Below the pieces are notes generated by a model, which saw only the letters and a list, made by a program, of their open reading frames with translations, had not been told where the DNA came from and did no database searches. Below, in pieces: positions 8,049 to 17,463 of a stretch of 64,000 bases of DNA. The translations under genes were made by a program, and so were the position numbers. The stretch spans positions 62,001 to 126,000 of the forward strand of contig NZ_FMVW01000009.1 of assembly GCF_900102695.1 (NCBI RefSeq), in the 5' to 3' direction. Each line of letters opens with the position of its first letter. The stretch's first letter is position 1. This DNA comes from Afifella marina DSM 2698 (GTDB lineage: Bacteria > Pseudomonadota > Alphaproteobacteria > Rhizobiales > Afifellaceae).

Positions 8049-9881
8049 TCAGTCCAGCGACGCGACGAGAAGATAGACCTGATCGGGTTCGTCGATGAAG
8101 GCGAGGTCGTCCTTCGTGGCGAAGCGATCGGTGCGCAGCTGCTCGGCCTTGCTGATCGCCCGGGCGACGCCCTCATTCACCGGAATGGCGAAGAACTCGA
8201 CCGCGCCGGAGGGCCTCGGGGCCTGCAAAAGCGCGAAGATGAAGGTCCGCGTCGTATCCTTGCCCATCAGGCGTGAGAGATCGCCGGAATCGGGCTTTTG
8301 GGTGATGAGACGCGCGACAGGGGCTGCCGGCGCCGTGATCTCGACGGCTGCAGCGAGGCTGAGCGGGGCTTCTGATGCAACGGCAAGGCCGGCGGCTTCT
8401 TCGAGTGCGGCCGGTGCCTCGGGACGAGCTTCAGGCGAGGCATAGGCGAGCGTCTCGTCCTCTTCGGCGGCGATCCCGGTCTTCGATCCGGCAAGACCTG
8501 CCGCGGCGTCGATGGCGTCAAAACCCTGCGGCTCGGCGCCGAGCGAAGCCGTTACGATCGGACGGGCTGCCGGGAGAGTGATTTCCCTGGTGGTGTTCGC
8601 CGGGGACATCACGGAATTCGCCAGAACGAGGCCGGCCGTTGCCTGCGCGTCGCGCGGGGAGGCGGTGGCCGGGTCGGCATCTGCAAGGGCACGTTCATAG
8701 AGAGCCGTCAATTCGCTGGCGTCCTCGGCCGTGGCCAGGCGTGACGTCTCAGGCATAACGGCTGGGAGGCCGTCCGGACGCGCCTGGGCCATCGCCGCAT
8801 AAGCGAGAAGACCCATCGTGTCCTGTTCGGCGATCTGAGAAGCGGCAGGTGCGGTCGGATCCGCCGTCTCCGTCCGTGTCGCGACCGCGATCGCCCGGAT
8901 GGCGGAAGGAGCCGCGCGTGGCAGCATCTCCGGAGCAGACAGCTCTTGCGGCGCAACGCTTGCGACCTGAACTTCCTGAGGTGCGGCGCGCGCCGTCTGG
9001 ACCGGGGCAATGGCCCGTGCCGGAGCCGTCTTGGAGCGCATCGGGCGGCTCTGATCGCCCTCGTCCTCGTCGCCGTCGAAGACATTCTTCAGCCAGGCGA
9101 CGACGGTCGCCTTCTCGTTCGGGCTTGACGAGCCGCCAGATCTGCCGAGCGTCTCTTTCTTGCCGCTGCGGCCATATTCGGCGAGCACGATCTTGTAGCC
9201 CGGCAATGGTTTGCCGTCGGACGGGATGTGCAGGGTCTTGCCGTCGGGGAAGAGCGCCAGAAGCTGCCGGCGCGTCATGCGCGGCCAGTGGCGGACGCTG
9301 CCGACGTCGAGATGCACGAAGGGCGAGCCGGACGTCGGATAGTAGCCGACGCCGCCGACCTGCTTCTTCAATGCGATCTTGCGGAGCTTTTCGAGCGGCA
9401 CACCCGGAATGAAGAAATCCATCGCCTTTCCGGCGGTGTGCTGGCTGCGCTTGGCGACACCGGAGGAGCGCGAGCGCAGCATGTTGTTGGTCTTCAAGGA
9501 CCGGAAGGCGGAGACGACCGTGACCGGGTTTTGCGCGCCGGCCTCCTGATAGACCTCCCAGACGAGGTCGAAGAGGCGCGGATCCATGTCGGTCGGCTCG
9601 TCGGCACGCCAGTCGCGTAGAAAATAGTTGAGGCGCTTCAGCTCGCGCTGGTCGTAGCGGCCGTTGCGGCGGAAGGTGAACTCGCCGCGTTCGCCGGTAT
9701 GGGCGAAAAAGAGCTTGAGAGTTCGGTCGCCGGAACGCGATAGGGACGGATCGGAGCCTCCGAGAAGGAGGGCGAAGGCCAGCGTCAGGCACACCATTGG
9801 GCCGCGCAGGCGCGAGAGTTTGGACTCGGCCGGTATCAGCAAGCGTGATCGCCTTCTTTTTGCGGGAAGCCCCTTCCCCAT
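8049..9881 (-). CDS. DUF882 / M15-like peptidase-fold protein
   Basis: About 610 residues. Residues roughly 45-230 form a DUF882 (YcbK-like, peptidase M15 fold) domain with likely zinc ligands in SQHTAGKAMDFF and PFVHLDVG, pointing to peptidoglycan binding or cleavage. A hydrophobic N-terminal segment (CLTLAFALLLGG) indicates export. The remaining 350 residues are Ala/Pro/Glu-rich and probably disordered, ending in a short ordered C-terminal part. Start is uncertain: GTG at 9923 or ATG at 9797 are alternatives and none has a good ribosome site. The L,D-transpeptidase gene upstream on the same strand supports a cell-wall role. Confidence 0.85.
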   Translation of the reverse strand: MGKGLPAKRRRSRLLIPAESKLSRLRGPMVCLTLAFALLLGGSDPSLSRSGDRTLKLFFAHTGERGEFTFRRNGRYDQRELKRLNYFLRDWRADEPTDMDPRLFDLVWEVYQEAGAQNPVTVVSAFRSLKTNNMLRSRSSGVAKRSQHTAGKAMDFFIPGVPLEKLRKIALKKQVGGVGYYPTSGSPFVHLDVGSVRHWPRMTRRQLLALFPDGKTLHIPSDGKPLPGYKIVLAEYGRSGKKETLGRSGGSSSPNEKATVVAWLKNVFDGDEDEGDQSRPMRSKTAPARAIAPVQTARAAPQEVQVASVAPQELSAPEMLPRAAPSAIRAIAVATRTETADPTAPAASQIAEQDTMGLLAYAAMAQARPDGLPAVMPETSRLATAEDASELTALYERALADADPATASPRDAQATAGLVLANSVMSPANTTREITLPAARPIVTASLGAEPQGFDAIDAAAGLAGSKTGIAAEEDETLAYASPEARPEAPAALEEAAGLAVASEAPLSLAAAVEITAPAAPVARLITQKPDSGDLSRLMGKDTTRTFIFALLQAPRPSGAVEFFAIPVNEGVARAISKAEQLRTDRFATKDDLAFIDEPDQVYLLVASLD

Positions 9882-9996
9882 CCCCAGGCACGAGAGCGAA
9901 TTCTCGCTTCTCTTGCTTAACACTCAATTACAAAATGGAAAGCTATGGCGAAAATACGACTGAGGCGCCATTTTCTCGCCTCAGCCCATGTCATGG

Positions 9997-11835
9997 TTAC
10001 AGATTCAGTAATTTAGCTAGCTTCTCGTCATAGCCATAAACGTCGGGAACGGTCTTCAAGCTTCCGTCTGCTTCCGGGATCATCGTGAAGTACGCAAGAA
10101 AAACCGGCAGTTTCCGCTGCAGATTGATGCGCACTTCCTGGTCTGAATACATCCGTTTCAGACGCGTGGAGTTCCATTGGTCATCGTCGGCCAGGATCGA
10201 ATCCGCGAACGCCATCGGATCTTGCACGCGCACGCAGCCGTGAGAAAAAGCCCTCGATGATTTCTTGAATAGGCTCTTTGCGGGCGTGTCGTGCAGGTAG
10301 ACGGCATGCCGGTTCGGGAACATGAACTTGATGCGGCCGAGCGCATTGCGGTCGCCCGGCGGCTGACGAATGCGAAGCTGCCGCGTGTCGACCGCGTACC
10401 AGTCGATCAACGTCGGATCGAGGCGGTAGGTCTTGCCGCGAATGTCGGCGAGAAGCTGGTAACCCGTCGAGGAGAAGTATCCGTAAGGGTCCTTGCGGAT
10501 CTTGGGCAGCATTTCCGCGGTGACGATCGAATTCGGCACGTTCCAGTAAGGATTGAGGATGAGGTGGTCCATCTCATCGCCGAAAAGCGGGGTCGGATGC
10601 GAGCGCTGTCCAACGACGACGCGCGCCTCGTGGTTGAGCGCACCGTCGCGGTAAACGCGGACCATGAATTCCGGCACATTGACGAAGATATAATCGTCGC
10701 CGAAGTCACGCGGCACCCAGCGCCACCGCTCCATATTCACGATGACGGTCTTGATGCGGTTTTCGCGGCTCGCGCCGTTCAGCGTCTGAAGCGTCTGCGG
10801 ACCGACCATGCCATCGACCGAAAGGCCGTTTTCGCGCTGGAAGTCCTCAACGGCGGCGACGACCGTATCGTCGTAGAGCATCGCATCGTTGCCGGCGCGA
10901 TAGGCAACCGGCGTCGGATCGAGCTTCAGATCGGCGCTGTAATCGTGCGCTTTCTCCAAGAACCCTGCCGGGGGTTGGGACCGCGAGGCCTCATCCATCT
11001 TGGTGGAAGACGCGGCCTGAGCCAGCGAGCCCGTCGTCTCCGGCTCCGGCATGTCCACGGCCGGGGCGGGAGCGAATTCCGCTTTTTGCGGCGGTTCCGG
11101 AATCTCGATACCGAGCCGCTCGCGCAATGTGAGGACGCGCGGGTCGCGCTGGCCGACCTTCAAGGTCGGGCCTTCGGCGATATGCGGCAGAGGCTTGCCG
11201 TCGCTCGCGCGCAGTTTCGCAAGCGTCGCCTTCAGCGCCTGATATTGCGGATGCGGAGGCGCGAAGGCGGAGATGGTGGCGTCGACATCCTTCGCCATGG
11301 TCGTCTTGGCAAGGGCTTCGCCGAGATCCGGTAGGGCCGGCGCGTAATAGACTTCCTTGTTGACCGATTTCGGCAGAACCCGGCCGATCGCGAGATGCGT
11401 GATGAAGCGGGCTGCGTTCTCGCTGAGCGCCACGTCCTTCGCCGCAATGGTATCGGCATCGGTGAGCTGGTCTTGCGGCAGCTCGATCGCCTCATAGTCG
11501 GAAGGAGCAAGGCCGTCCTCAGCCGCGCGCGCCATGCGGTCGAGCAGGGCACGGGCCTGCTCCGTCGCTTCGCCATCATGAATCCACACCGGGGCGAACG
11601 ACCGCTCTTCATAGAAGCTGCGCACCGCTGCGGCGATGTCTTTGGCACGCGGATCGGCATATCCCGGCTGATGGGCGAGAGCGGCCCGGATCGCTGCGGC
11701 TTCCGTCGTGATGGCCGGTGACGACGTCTCGGCGGCGTCTTCGACCCCGACCGTGGCAACCTTTAGGGCCGGTGCTGCGGCGACAGGTGTCGCCGCCATC
11801 AACGCCAGAAAAACCGCCGTGCCTCTCAATCGCAT
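9997..11835 (-). CDS. L,D-transpeptidase (YcbB-type)
   Basis: The 612-residue exported enzyme begins with a signal peptide (MRLRGTAVFLALMAATPVAA). It has a scaffold domain, a peptidoglycan-binding repeat at about 315-350 (AVEDFQRENGLSVDGMVGP) and a C-terminal YkuD catalytic domain with the SHGCVRVQDP motif; the Cys near residue 535 is the nucleophile. Such enzymes make 3-3 crosslinks in peptidoglycan or attach lipoproteins or outer membrane proteins to it. A TGGAGAG site precedes the start. Confidence 0.95.
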   Translation of the reverse strand: MRLRGTAVFLALMAATPVAAAPALKVATVGVEDAAETSSPAITTEAAAIRAALAHQPGYADPRAKDIAAAVRSFYEERSFAPVWIHDGEATEQARALLDRMARAAEDGLAPSDYEAIELPQDQLTDADTIAAKDVALSENAARFITHLAIGRVLPKSVNKEVYYAPALPDLGEALAKTTMAKDVDATISAFAPPHPQYQALKATLAKLRASDGKPLPHIAEGPTLKVGQRDPRVLTLRERLGIEIPEPPQKAEFAPAPAVDMPEPETTGSLAQAASSTKMDEASRSQPPAGFLEKAHDYSADLKLDPTPVAYRAGNDAMLYDDTVVAAVEDFQRENGLSVDGMVGPQTLQTLNGASRENRIKTVIVNMERWRWVPRDFGDDYIFVNVPEFMVRVYRDGALNHEARVVVGQRSHPTPLFGDEMDHLILNPYWNVPNSIVTAEMLPKIRKDPYGYFSSTGYQLLADIRGKTYRLDPTLIDWYAVDTRQLRIRQPPGDRNALGRIKFMFPNRHAVYLHDTPAKSLFKKSSRAFSHGCVRVQDPMAFADSILADDDQWNSTRLKRMYSDQEVRINLQRKLPVFLAYFTMIPEADGSLKTVPDVYGYDEKLAKLLNL

Positions 11836-11874
11836 CCAACTCTCCAGTTTGTCATTCCTTGGCGAACGCGCGCC

Positions 11875-13416
11875 TCAGGCCGCATCGACGGCGGCCGTCT
11901 CGATCCCGTAGTCTTTCAGCTTCCGATAAAGCGTCGAGCGGCCAATATGCAGGCGCCTTGCCACTTCGCTCATTCGGCCGCCGTAATGCTCGACGGCAAA
12001 GCGCACAGCTGCCTCCTCGAGCGCATCGAGCGCCCGCATCTCACCGTCCCGATCCAGAAGATGTAGGAGACCATAAAGGGGGGGCGAGATTTTGTCAGCC
12101 GATGCAAAGGGCCTGTCAGGTGTTTCCCTATCGCGATGGTGCGCGCGTGCAACATGGCCTGTGCTCGATGCCCGCGTGCGGGCCGCGGCGGCGCCCTCGT
12201 TCTGCCAGGCTTTGACCAGTTCCGGGATGGCGCCGGCGTCGAGAGCCGTCTGGATCTGCGGGAAATCCCAAGGCCGCAGAAATTCTCCCTCGCACAGGAT
12301 CACGGCGCGATAGACGGCATTTTCGAGCTGGCGAATATTGTCGGGCCAGTGGAAGGCCGTCAGAAGCGCTTCCGCCTCGGGTGCCAGACCCTTGAGGCGC
12401 GGGCGGCCCTCTTCGGCGGCGAAGCGGGCAAGGAAGGCGGCGGCGAGCGGGAGAAGATCTTCGACGCGGTCGCGAAGCGGCGGCAACCAGATCGGGAAGA
12501 CGTTGAGCCGGTAGAAAAGGTCCTCGCGGAAGACGCCCTCGGCGACGCGGTCGACGAGCCGGCGGTCGGTCGTGGCGATGAGGCGAAAGTCGGCGCGTGT
12601 CACGCGTTCGCCGGCGAGGAGGGGGAGGGTGCCCTCTTCAAGAACGGCGGCAAGGCGGGCCTGCACGCTCGCCGGCAGGTCCGCGATCTGCCGCAAAAGC
12701 AGGGTGCCGCTCTGGGCTTCGTGGATGCGGCCGCGAAGGGCCGGCATCGTAGCTGTCGCGGGGCGTCCGAAGAGAAGGACCTCGATGTCGTCGGCGGGGA
12801 CGGCCCCGCAATCGACGCTGACGAAGGGTCTCGCCCGGCGGTTGCTCTCGCCATGGATGGCGTGCGCGAACCATTCCTTGCCGGTGCCGGCCTCGCCCTC
12901 GATGAGGACGGAAATGGCGGAACGTGCCGCGCGCTGGCCGAGCTCCATGGTGCGCATCATCGCCGGTGCGGAGGCGATCATGTCGTCGAAGGAGACGGTT
13001 TCTTCGCGCCGATGGCGCAGGCGTTGCACCTCTCCCTGCAGGGCCGAGAGCTTGAGCGCGTTGGTGATCGACACGCGCAGACGTTCGGGAGCTGCCGGTT
13101 TGACGAGAAAGTCGAAGGCGCCGGCACGCATCGCCGAGATGGCGGTGTCGATGCCGCCTTGCGCGGTCTGCACGATGACGGCCGGGGGCGCCGGCATTTT
13201 CTTCAGTTCATCGAGCACCATCATGCCGTCGACATCGGGCATGACGAGGTCGAGGATCACGACATCGATGGGGGCAGAGGACGTGTCGTTGATGCGGTCC
13301 AGAGCGGCCTGACCGCCGGAAACCGATTCCGACAGATAGCCGAAGGATTGCATCATGCCTGCGAGGAGACGCAGGGTGATCGGGTCGTCATCGACCAGAA
13401 GCATACGAGCTGGCAT
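11875..13416 (-). CDS. NtrC-like response regulator lacking GAFTGA and Walker B acids
   Basis: About 513 residues from MPARMLLVDDDP. The receiver domain is intact (acidic DDD, phospho-acceptor Asp in VVILDLVMPDVDG). The AAA+ domain keeps Walker A (EGEAGTGKE) and the arginine-finger region (FREDLFYRLNVFPIWLPPLRDR). The GAFTGA loop that contacts sigma-54 is replaced (LFGRPATATMPALRGR), and Walker B reads GTLLLRQIADLP without Asp-Glu. The C-terminus is a Fis-type helix-turn-helix (SEVARRLHIGRSTLYRKL). It probably regulates without sigma-54 remodelling. No partner kinase is adjacent. Confidence 0.88.
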   Translation of the reverse strand: MPARMLLVDDDPITLRLLAGMMQSFGYLSESVSGGQAALDRINDTSSAPIDVVILDLVMPDVDGMMVLDELKKMPAPPAVIVQTAQGGIDTAISAMRAGAFDFLVKPAAPERLRVSITNALKLSALQGEVQRLRHRREETVSFDDMIASAPAMMRTMELGQRAARSAISVLIEGEAGTGKEWFAHAIHGESNRRARPFVSVDCGAVPADDIEVLLFGRPATATMPALRGRIHEAQSGTLLLRQIADLPASVQARLAAVLEEGTLPLLAGERVTRADFRLIATTDRRLVDRVAEGVFREDLFYRLNVFPIWLPPLRDRVEDLLPLAAAFLARFAAEEGRPRLKGLAPEAEALLTAFHWPDNIRQLENAVYRAVILCEGEFLRPWDFPQIQTALDAGAIPELVKAWQNEGAAAARTRASSTGHVARAHHRDRETPDRPFASADKISPPLYGLLHLLDRDGEMRALDALEEAAVRFAVEHYGGRMSEVARRLHIGRSTLYRKLKDYGIETAAVDAA

Positions 13417-13659
13417 CAAGCGTCTTCGTGGGCACGAGAGCGTTTCATTTCGCACCAAGCTGCCCCGACTCAGGTTAAGGGGTTGTTACCCATATCGGCG
13501 AAGCGGTGGAATTCTCGGCCGCCGCGATCGCTTTCGCCGCGGCGGAATTTTCGGCCGTGGTCGTGGGGCGCGTCCGCAAAGCTTGCTCTTGCCGCACAAA
13601 TTGCCAGATGAGAGGCTGGGCGCTACGCCGTCTGCACCAGCTATCAAGGAGAGTGATTG

Positions 13660-15522
13660 ATGCGCACCGAGCAGAGTTTGCTGCAATTCCAGCCTGGCTT
13701 CGATGTAACGAAGGAGGGTGCGCAGGTCGCAGACGAGAGCCTCGGCACCCTGCCGGAATGGGATCTGACCGACCTCTATCCGTCGATGGATGCGCCGGAA
13801 GTGGCCGCCGATATCGCCAAGGTCGACGAAAAGGCGACGGCCTTCGAGGCAACCTATAAGGGCAAGCTCGCCGAGATCGCTCAAAGTGCGGATGGCGGCA
13901 GCCGCCTTGCCGGGGTGATCGAGGAATTCCAGGCGATCGAAGAGATTATCGGCCGGCTGGTGAGCTATGCGGGGCTCGTCTATGCTGGCGATACGAGCGA
14001 TCCGAAGCGGGCAAAGTTCAACGGCGATCTGCAGGACAAGCTCACCGGGGTTTCGACGAAGCTCTTGTTCTTCCCGCTGGAGCTCAACCGGATCGACGAT
14101 GCGGTGCTCGACAAGGCCATGGCGAGCCCGGAGCTGGCGCATTGGAAGCCGTGGCTCGACGATTTGCGCGAAGAGCGCCCGTATCAGCTTTCAGACGAGA
14201 TCGAGCGGCTCTTCCATGAGAAGTCGCTGACCGGCCGGGGTGCCTGGAACCGGCTCTTCAACGAGACGATGGCCGCGCTCCGCTTCAAGGTGAACGGCAA
14301 GGACCTTACCCTGGAGCCGACGCTCAATCTTCTGACGGACCACGACGAGGCGCAGCGCAAGGCCGCCGCGACGGCGCTTGCCGACACGTTTCGCGAGAAT
14401 TTGCGCACCTTCTCTTTGATCACCAATGTGCTCGCCAAGGACAAGGCGATCTCCGACAGCTGGCGCGGCTTCACGGATGTCGCCTCCGCCCGCCATCTCG
14501 CCAATCGGGTGGAGCCGGAGGTTGTCGATGCGCTGGTGCAGGCCGTCGCCACTTCCTATCCGAAGCTGTCGCACCGCTATTATGCGATGAAGGCGAAGTG
14601 GCTCGGCAAGGACAAGCTCGACCATTGGGACCGCAATGCGCCCCTGCCTGAGACGTTGAAGCGAACGATCGACTGGCAGGAAGCGAAAGAGACGGTGCTT
14701 TCCGCCTATGGCAGTTTCGATCCGCGCATGGCGGAGATTGCCGGGAATTTCTTCGACAAGAGCTGGATCGATGCGCCGACGCGTTCGGGCAAAGCGCCGG
14801 GCGCCTTCGCGCATCCGACGGTGCCGAGCGCGCATCCTTATGTGCTCCTCAATTACCAGGGCAAGGCGCGCGATGTGATGACGCTCGCCCACGAGCTCGG
14901 CCACGGCGTGCACCAGGTTCTGGCCGGCGAGCAGGGGCTGTTGATGGCGCAGACGCCGCTGACCCTTGCGGAAACGGCGAGCGTTTTCGGCGAGATGCTG
15001 ACCTTCCGCTCCATGCTCGACAACGCCGCGACGCCGAAGGAGCGGAAGATCCTTCTCGCGGGCAAGGTCGAGGACATGCTCAACACGGTCGTGCGCCAGA
15101 TCGCCTTCTATCAGTTCGAGCGCCGCGTCCACACGGCGCGCCGAGACGGCGAGCTGCCGGCCGAGGTGATCGGCGACATTTGGATGGAAGTGCAGAAGGA
15201 GAGCCTCGGACCCTCGATCCGGCTCGGCGAAGGCTATGAGGTGTTCTGGGCCTATATCCCGCACTTCGTGCATTCGCCCTTCTACGTCTACGCCTATGCC
15301 TTCGGCGACTGCCTGGTGAACTCGCTCTACGCGGTCTACCGCGATGCCGAGACGGGCTTCCAGGACCGCTATTTCGACATGCTGAAAGCCGGCGGCACCA
15401 AGCGCCACAAGGAGCTTCTGGCGCCCTTCGGGCTCGATGCGTCCGATCCGGCCTTCTGGATGCAGGGGCTGTCGGTCATCGAAGGGCTGATCGACGAATT
15501 GGAGAGCGTGCAGGCTGCGTGA
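13660..15522 (+). CDS. pepF: M3-family oligoendopeptidase F
   Basis: The 620-residue cytosolic metallopeptidase cleaves short peptides. The zinc motif HELGH is visible in TLAHELGHGVHQVL at about residue 411, with the distal Glu in ETASVFGEM. Length fits the PepF/M3 clade. Start at the ATG 13660 is set by the AAGGAGAG ribosome site at 13646-13653. A hairpin terminator follows at 15567. Confidence 0.95.
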   Translation: MRTEQSLLQFQPGFDVTKEGAQVADESLGTLPEWDLTDLYPSMDAPEVAADIAKVDEKATAFEATYKGKLAEIAQSADGGSRLAGVIEEFQAIEEIIGRLVSYAGLVYAGDTSDPKRAKFNGDLQDKLTGVSTKLLFFPLELNRIDDAVLDKAMASPELAHWKPWLDDLREERPYQLSDEIERLFHEKSLTGRGAWNRLFNETMAALRFKVNGKDLTLEPTLNLLTDHDEAQRKAAATALADTFRENLRTFSLITNVLAKDKAISDSWRGFTDVASARHLANRVEPEVVDALVQAVATSYPKLSHRYYAMKAKWLGKDKLDHWDRNAPLPETLKRTIDWQEAKETVLSAYGSFDPRMAEIAGNFFDKSWIDAPTRSGKAPGAFAHPTVPSAHPYVLLNYQGKARDVMTLAHELGHGVHQVLAGEQGLLMAQTPLTLAETASVFGEMLTFRSMLDNAATPKERKILLAGKVEDMLNTVVRQIAFYQFERRVHTARRDGELPAEVIGDIWMEVQKESLGPSIRLGEGYEVFWAYIPHFVHSPFYVYAYAFGDCLVNSLYAVYRDAETGFQDRYFDMLKAGGTKRHKELLAPFGLDASDPAFWMQGLSVIEGLIDELESVQAA

Positions 15523-15566
15523 ACCGCGGCACGCAATGCGGCTGGCGGCTTTTTCATCGAGCCTAG

Positions 15567-15592
15567 AAATTTTGCGGAGACCGCAAATTTTG
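15567..15592 (+). terminator. Likely terminator after pepF
   Basis: TTTGCGG (15571-15577), loop AGA, CCGCAAA (15581-15587) form a 7-bp stem extended by A/T pairs, followed by TTTTG. It lies 45 bases past the pepF stop. Confidence 0.55.
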
Positions 15593-15646
15593 TGCTTGCC
15601 AAGCAGTCGCTTGGTGGAGAAACTCAGAGACGGTCGAAACAGCTTG

Positions 15647-15660
15647 AAAGGAGGTGATCC
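15647..15660 (+). promoter_or_regulatory. Extended Shine-Dalgarno sequence
   Basis: AAAGGAGGTGATCC is complementary to the 3' end of bacterial 16S rRNA far beyond the usual 5-6 bases; with the flanking G and AG, about 17 bases match. It sits 6 bases before the GTG of a 24-codon frame. A hairpin CCAAGC-AGTC-GCTTGG (15599-15614) lies upstream. Confidence 0.7.
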
Positions 15661-15661
15661 A

Positions 15662-15736
15662 GTGTCGAGTGAGAATGGATGGGGTATTTGCCTGATCGGT
15701 CTCGAGGCGGTGGAGCAACCTCTGTCGCTTTCGTGA
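15662..15736 (+). CDS. Candidate 24-residue small protein or leader peptide
   Basis: GTG at 15662 opens a 24-codon frame, product (V/M)SSENGWGICLIGLEAVEQPL plus a short tail, stop TGA 15734-15736. It is placed ideally behind the extended ribosome site at 15647-15660 and followed by a strong terminator at 15775. No downstream gene is within the transcript, so this is either a stand-alone small protein or an RNA whose ribosome-binding feature is the functional part. I do not recognise the peptide. No homology could be tested. Confidence 0.5.
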   Translation: MSSENGWGICLIGLEAVEQPLSLS

Positions 15737-15774
15737 TCGAGTAAATTCTGGGCAAACCGCCCGCTTCTCGCGGA

Positions 15775-15806
15775 GGGCCGCCGTTTTGGCGGCCCTTTTC
15801 CGTTTT
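15775..15806 (+). terminator. Strong terminator of the small gene
   Basis: GGGCCGCC, loop GTTTT, GGCGGCCC (15775-15795) then TTTTCCGTTTT. It closes the small transcription unit and is 39 bases past its stop codon. The remaining stretch to 16031 shows no gene. Confidence 0.85.
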
Positions 15807-16031
15807 GGGCGATCCGTTTTGCGGCAGGGGCCGTTTGCGGCAGGGGCCGGGTGCCCCTCACGGTCAGGCTGGGGGTGAGCGCCCGCGCGCGGGCAACCGC
15901 CCCACTTCCTCCTCGCAGTGGCTGAAAAGTTTCAGCTCGGCGATGCGCGATTGGCGGATGCAGGTCAGCCTCGGGCACCCTATCTAGCGGATACGAAGAC
16001 ACGCACGTGTATGACGTAAAAGGTTACCTCG

Positions 16032-17435
16032 ATGCCTGTTGATCCGCCTCGTGACGACGAACGCAACCGCTTTACCGGCCGCATGACGCGCTATGCCCGC
16101 GTGGGCGCGGGGATGGGCGGCATTGCGGCGCGAATGGTCGGGTCGCGTGCGCTCGGGCGCGAGATCGATCCGAGCCGCAACGCGCAGGAACTGGCGCAGG
16201 CGCTGGGCGGGCTCAAAGGCCCGATCATGAAGGTGGCCCAGCTCATGGCCACGATCCCCGACGTGCTGCCGCCCGAATATGCCGCCGAACTCACGCAGCT
16301 TCAGTCCGATGCGCCGCCGATGGGCTGGGCGTTCGTCAAGCGGCGCATGACGGCGGAGCTCGGGGCGGGCTGGCAAAGCCGCTTCAAGGAATTCGAGCAT
16401 CAGCCGGCAGCCGCCGCCTCGCTCGGCCAGGTGCATCGTGCCATAGACCACGACGGAACGGAGCTCGCCTGCAAGCTGCAATATCCGGAGATGGCGAGCG
16501 CGGTCGAAGCCGATCTCGGCCAGCTGTCCGTGCTCTTCTCGCTGCACCGTCGCATGGATACGGCGATCGATACGCGGGAGATGGCCGAAGAGATCGCCGC
16601 GCGGGTGCGCGAAGAGCTCGATTACGAGCGCGAGGCCAAACACATGGCCCTCTACGACGCTGTCCTTGCCGACGAACCGCGAGTGCGGGTGCCGAAATTG
16701 CGGCCTGAACTCTCCACCCGCCGGCTTCTCACCATGACCTGGCTCGACGGCAAGAAGCTCCTCGACTACCGCGACCATTCGCTGGAAGAGCGAAATCATC
16801 TCGCCGCTTCGATGTTCAAGGCCTGGTGGCAGCCTTTCAGCCATCAGGCGATCATTCACGGCGATCCGCATCTCGGCAATTACACGGTATTCGAGGAGGA
16901 GGGGCGCCCCGCCGGCATCAATCTTCTCGACTATGGCTGCGTGCGCATCTTCCCGCCGCGCTTCGTGGAAGGCGTGATCGAGCTCTATCGCGGTCTGCAG
17001 ACCGACGATCGCGAGCGCATCGTCAGCGCTTACGAGACCTGGGGCTTTCGCGGGCTTTCCAACGAACTCATCGATATCCTCAATATCTGGGCGCGCTTCA
17101 TCTATGGGCCGCTTCTCGACGACCGGACGCGGGCGATCGCCGACGGCATCTCGCCGGCACAGTACGGGCGTGGCGAGGCCTACCGCGTGCATATGGCTCT
17201 CAAGGAGAAGGGGCCGGTCACCGTGCCGCGCGAATTCGTCTTCATGGACCGTGCGGCGATCGGTCTCGGCGGGGTCTTCCTGCATCTGCGTGCAGAGATG
17301 AATTTCCACCGTCTCTTCAACGAGGAAATCGACGGATTTTCCGTCGACACGGTCACCCGCAACCAGGCGGCGGCGCTTCGAGCCGCGAATCTTGTCGTTG
17401 AATCTGCGGGATCAAATTCGCGGCAAGGGCATTAA
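16032..17435 (+). CDS. ABC1/UbiB-family atypical kinase
   Basis: The 467-residue protein is of the AarF/ABC1/UbiB family, atypical kinases or ATPases linked to ubiquinone synthesis and lipid homeostasis. The family Ala-rich loop is seen as AAAASLGQVHRA, the catalytic HGDPHLGN motif at about residue 276, and the metal-binding LLDYGC. The N-terminal KxGQ-like segment reads MKVAQLMATIPD, as in a soluble proteobacterial subgroup. There is no C-terminal transmembrane pair, so it may be a paralog of UbiB proper. A short hypothetical tail overlaps the next gene's upstream region. Confidence 0.9.
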   Translation: MPVDPPRDDERNRFTGRMTRYARVGAGMGGIAARMVGSRALGREIDPSRNAQELAQALGGLKGPIMKVAQLMATIPDVLPPEYAAELTQLQSDAPPMGWAFVKRRMTAELGAGWQSRFKEFEHQPAAAASLGQVHRAIDHDGTELACKLQYPEMASAVEADLGQLSVLFSLHRRMDTAIDTREMAEEIAARVREELDYEREAKHMALYDAVLADEPRVRVPKLRPELSTRRLLTMTWLDGKKLLDYRDHSLEERNHLAASMFKAWWQPFSHQAIIHGDPHLGNYTVFEEEGRPAGINLLDYGCVRIFPPRFVEGVIELYRGLQTDDRERIVSAYETWGFRGLSNELIDILNIWARFIYGPLLDDRTRAIADGISPAQYGRGEAYRVHMALKEKGPVTVPREFVFMDRAAIGLGGVFLHLRAEMNFHRLFNEEIDGFSVDTVTRNQAAALRAANLVVESAGSNSRQGH

Positions 17436-17463
17436 AGCAGCAACGAACTGCTGGAGGCTCAAT

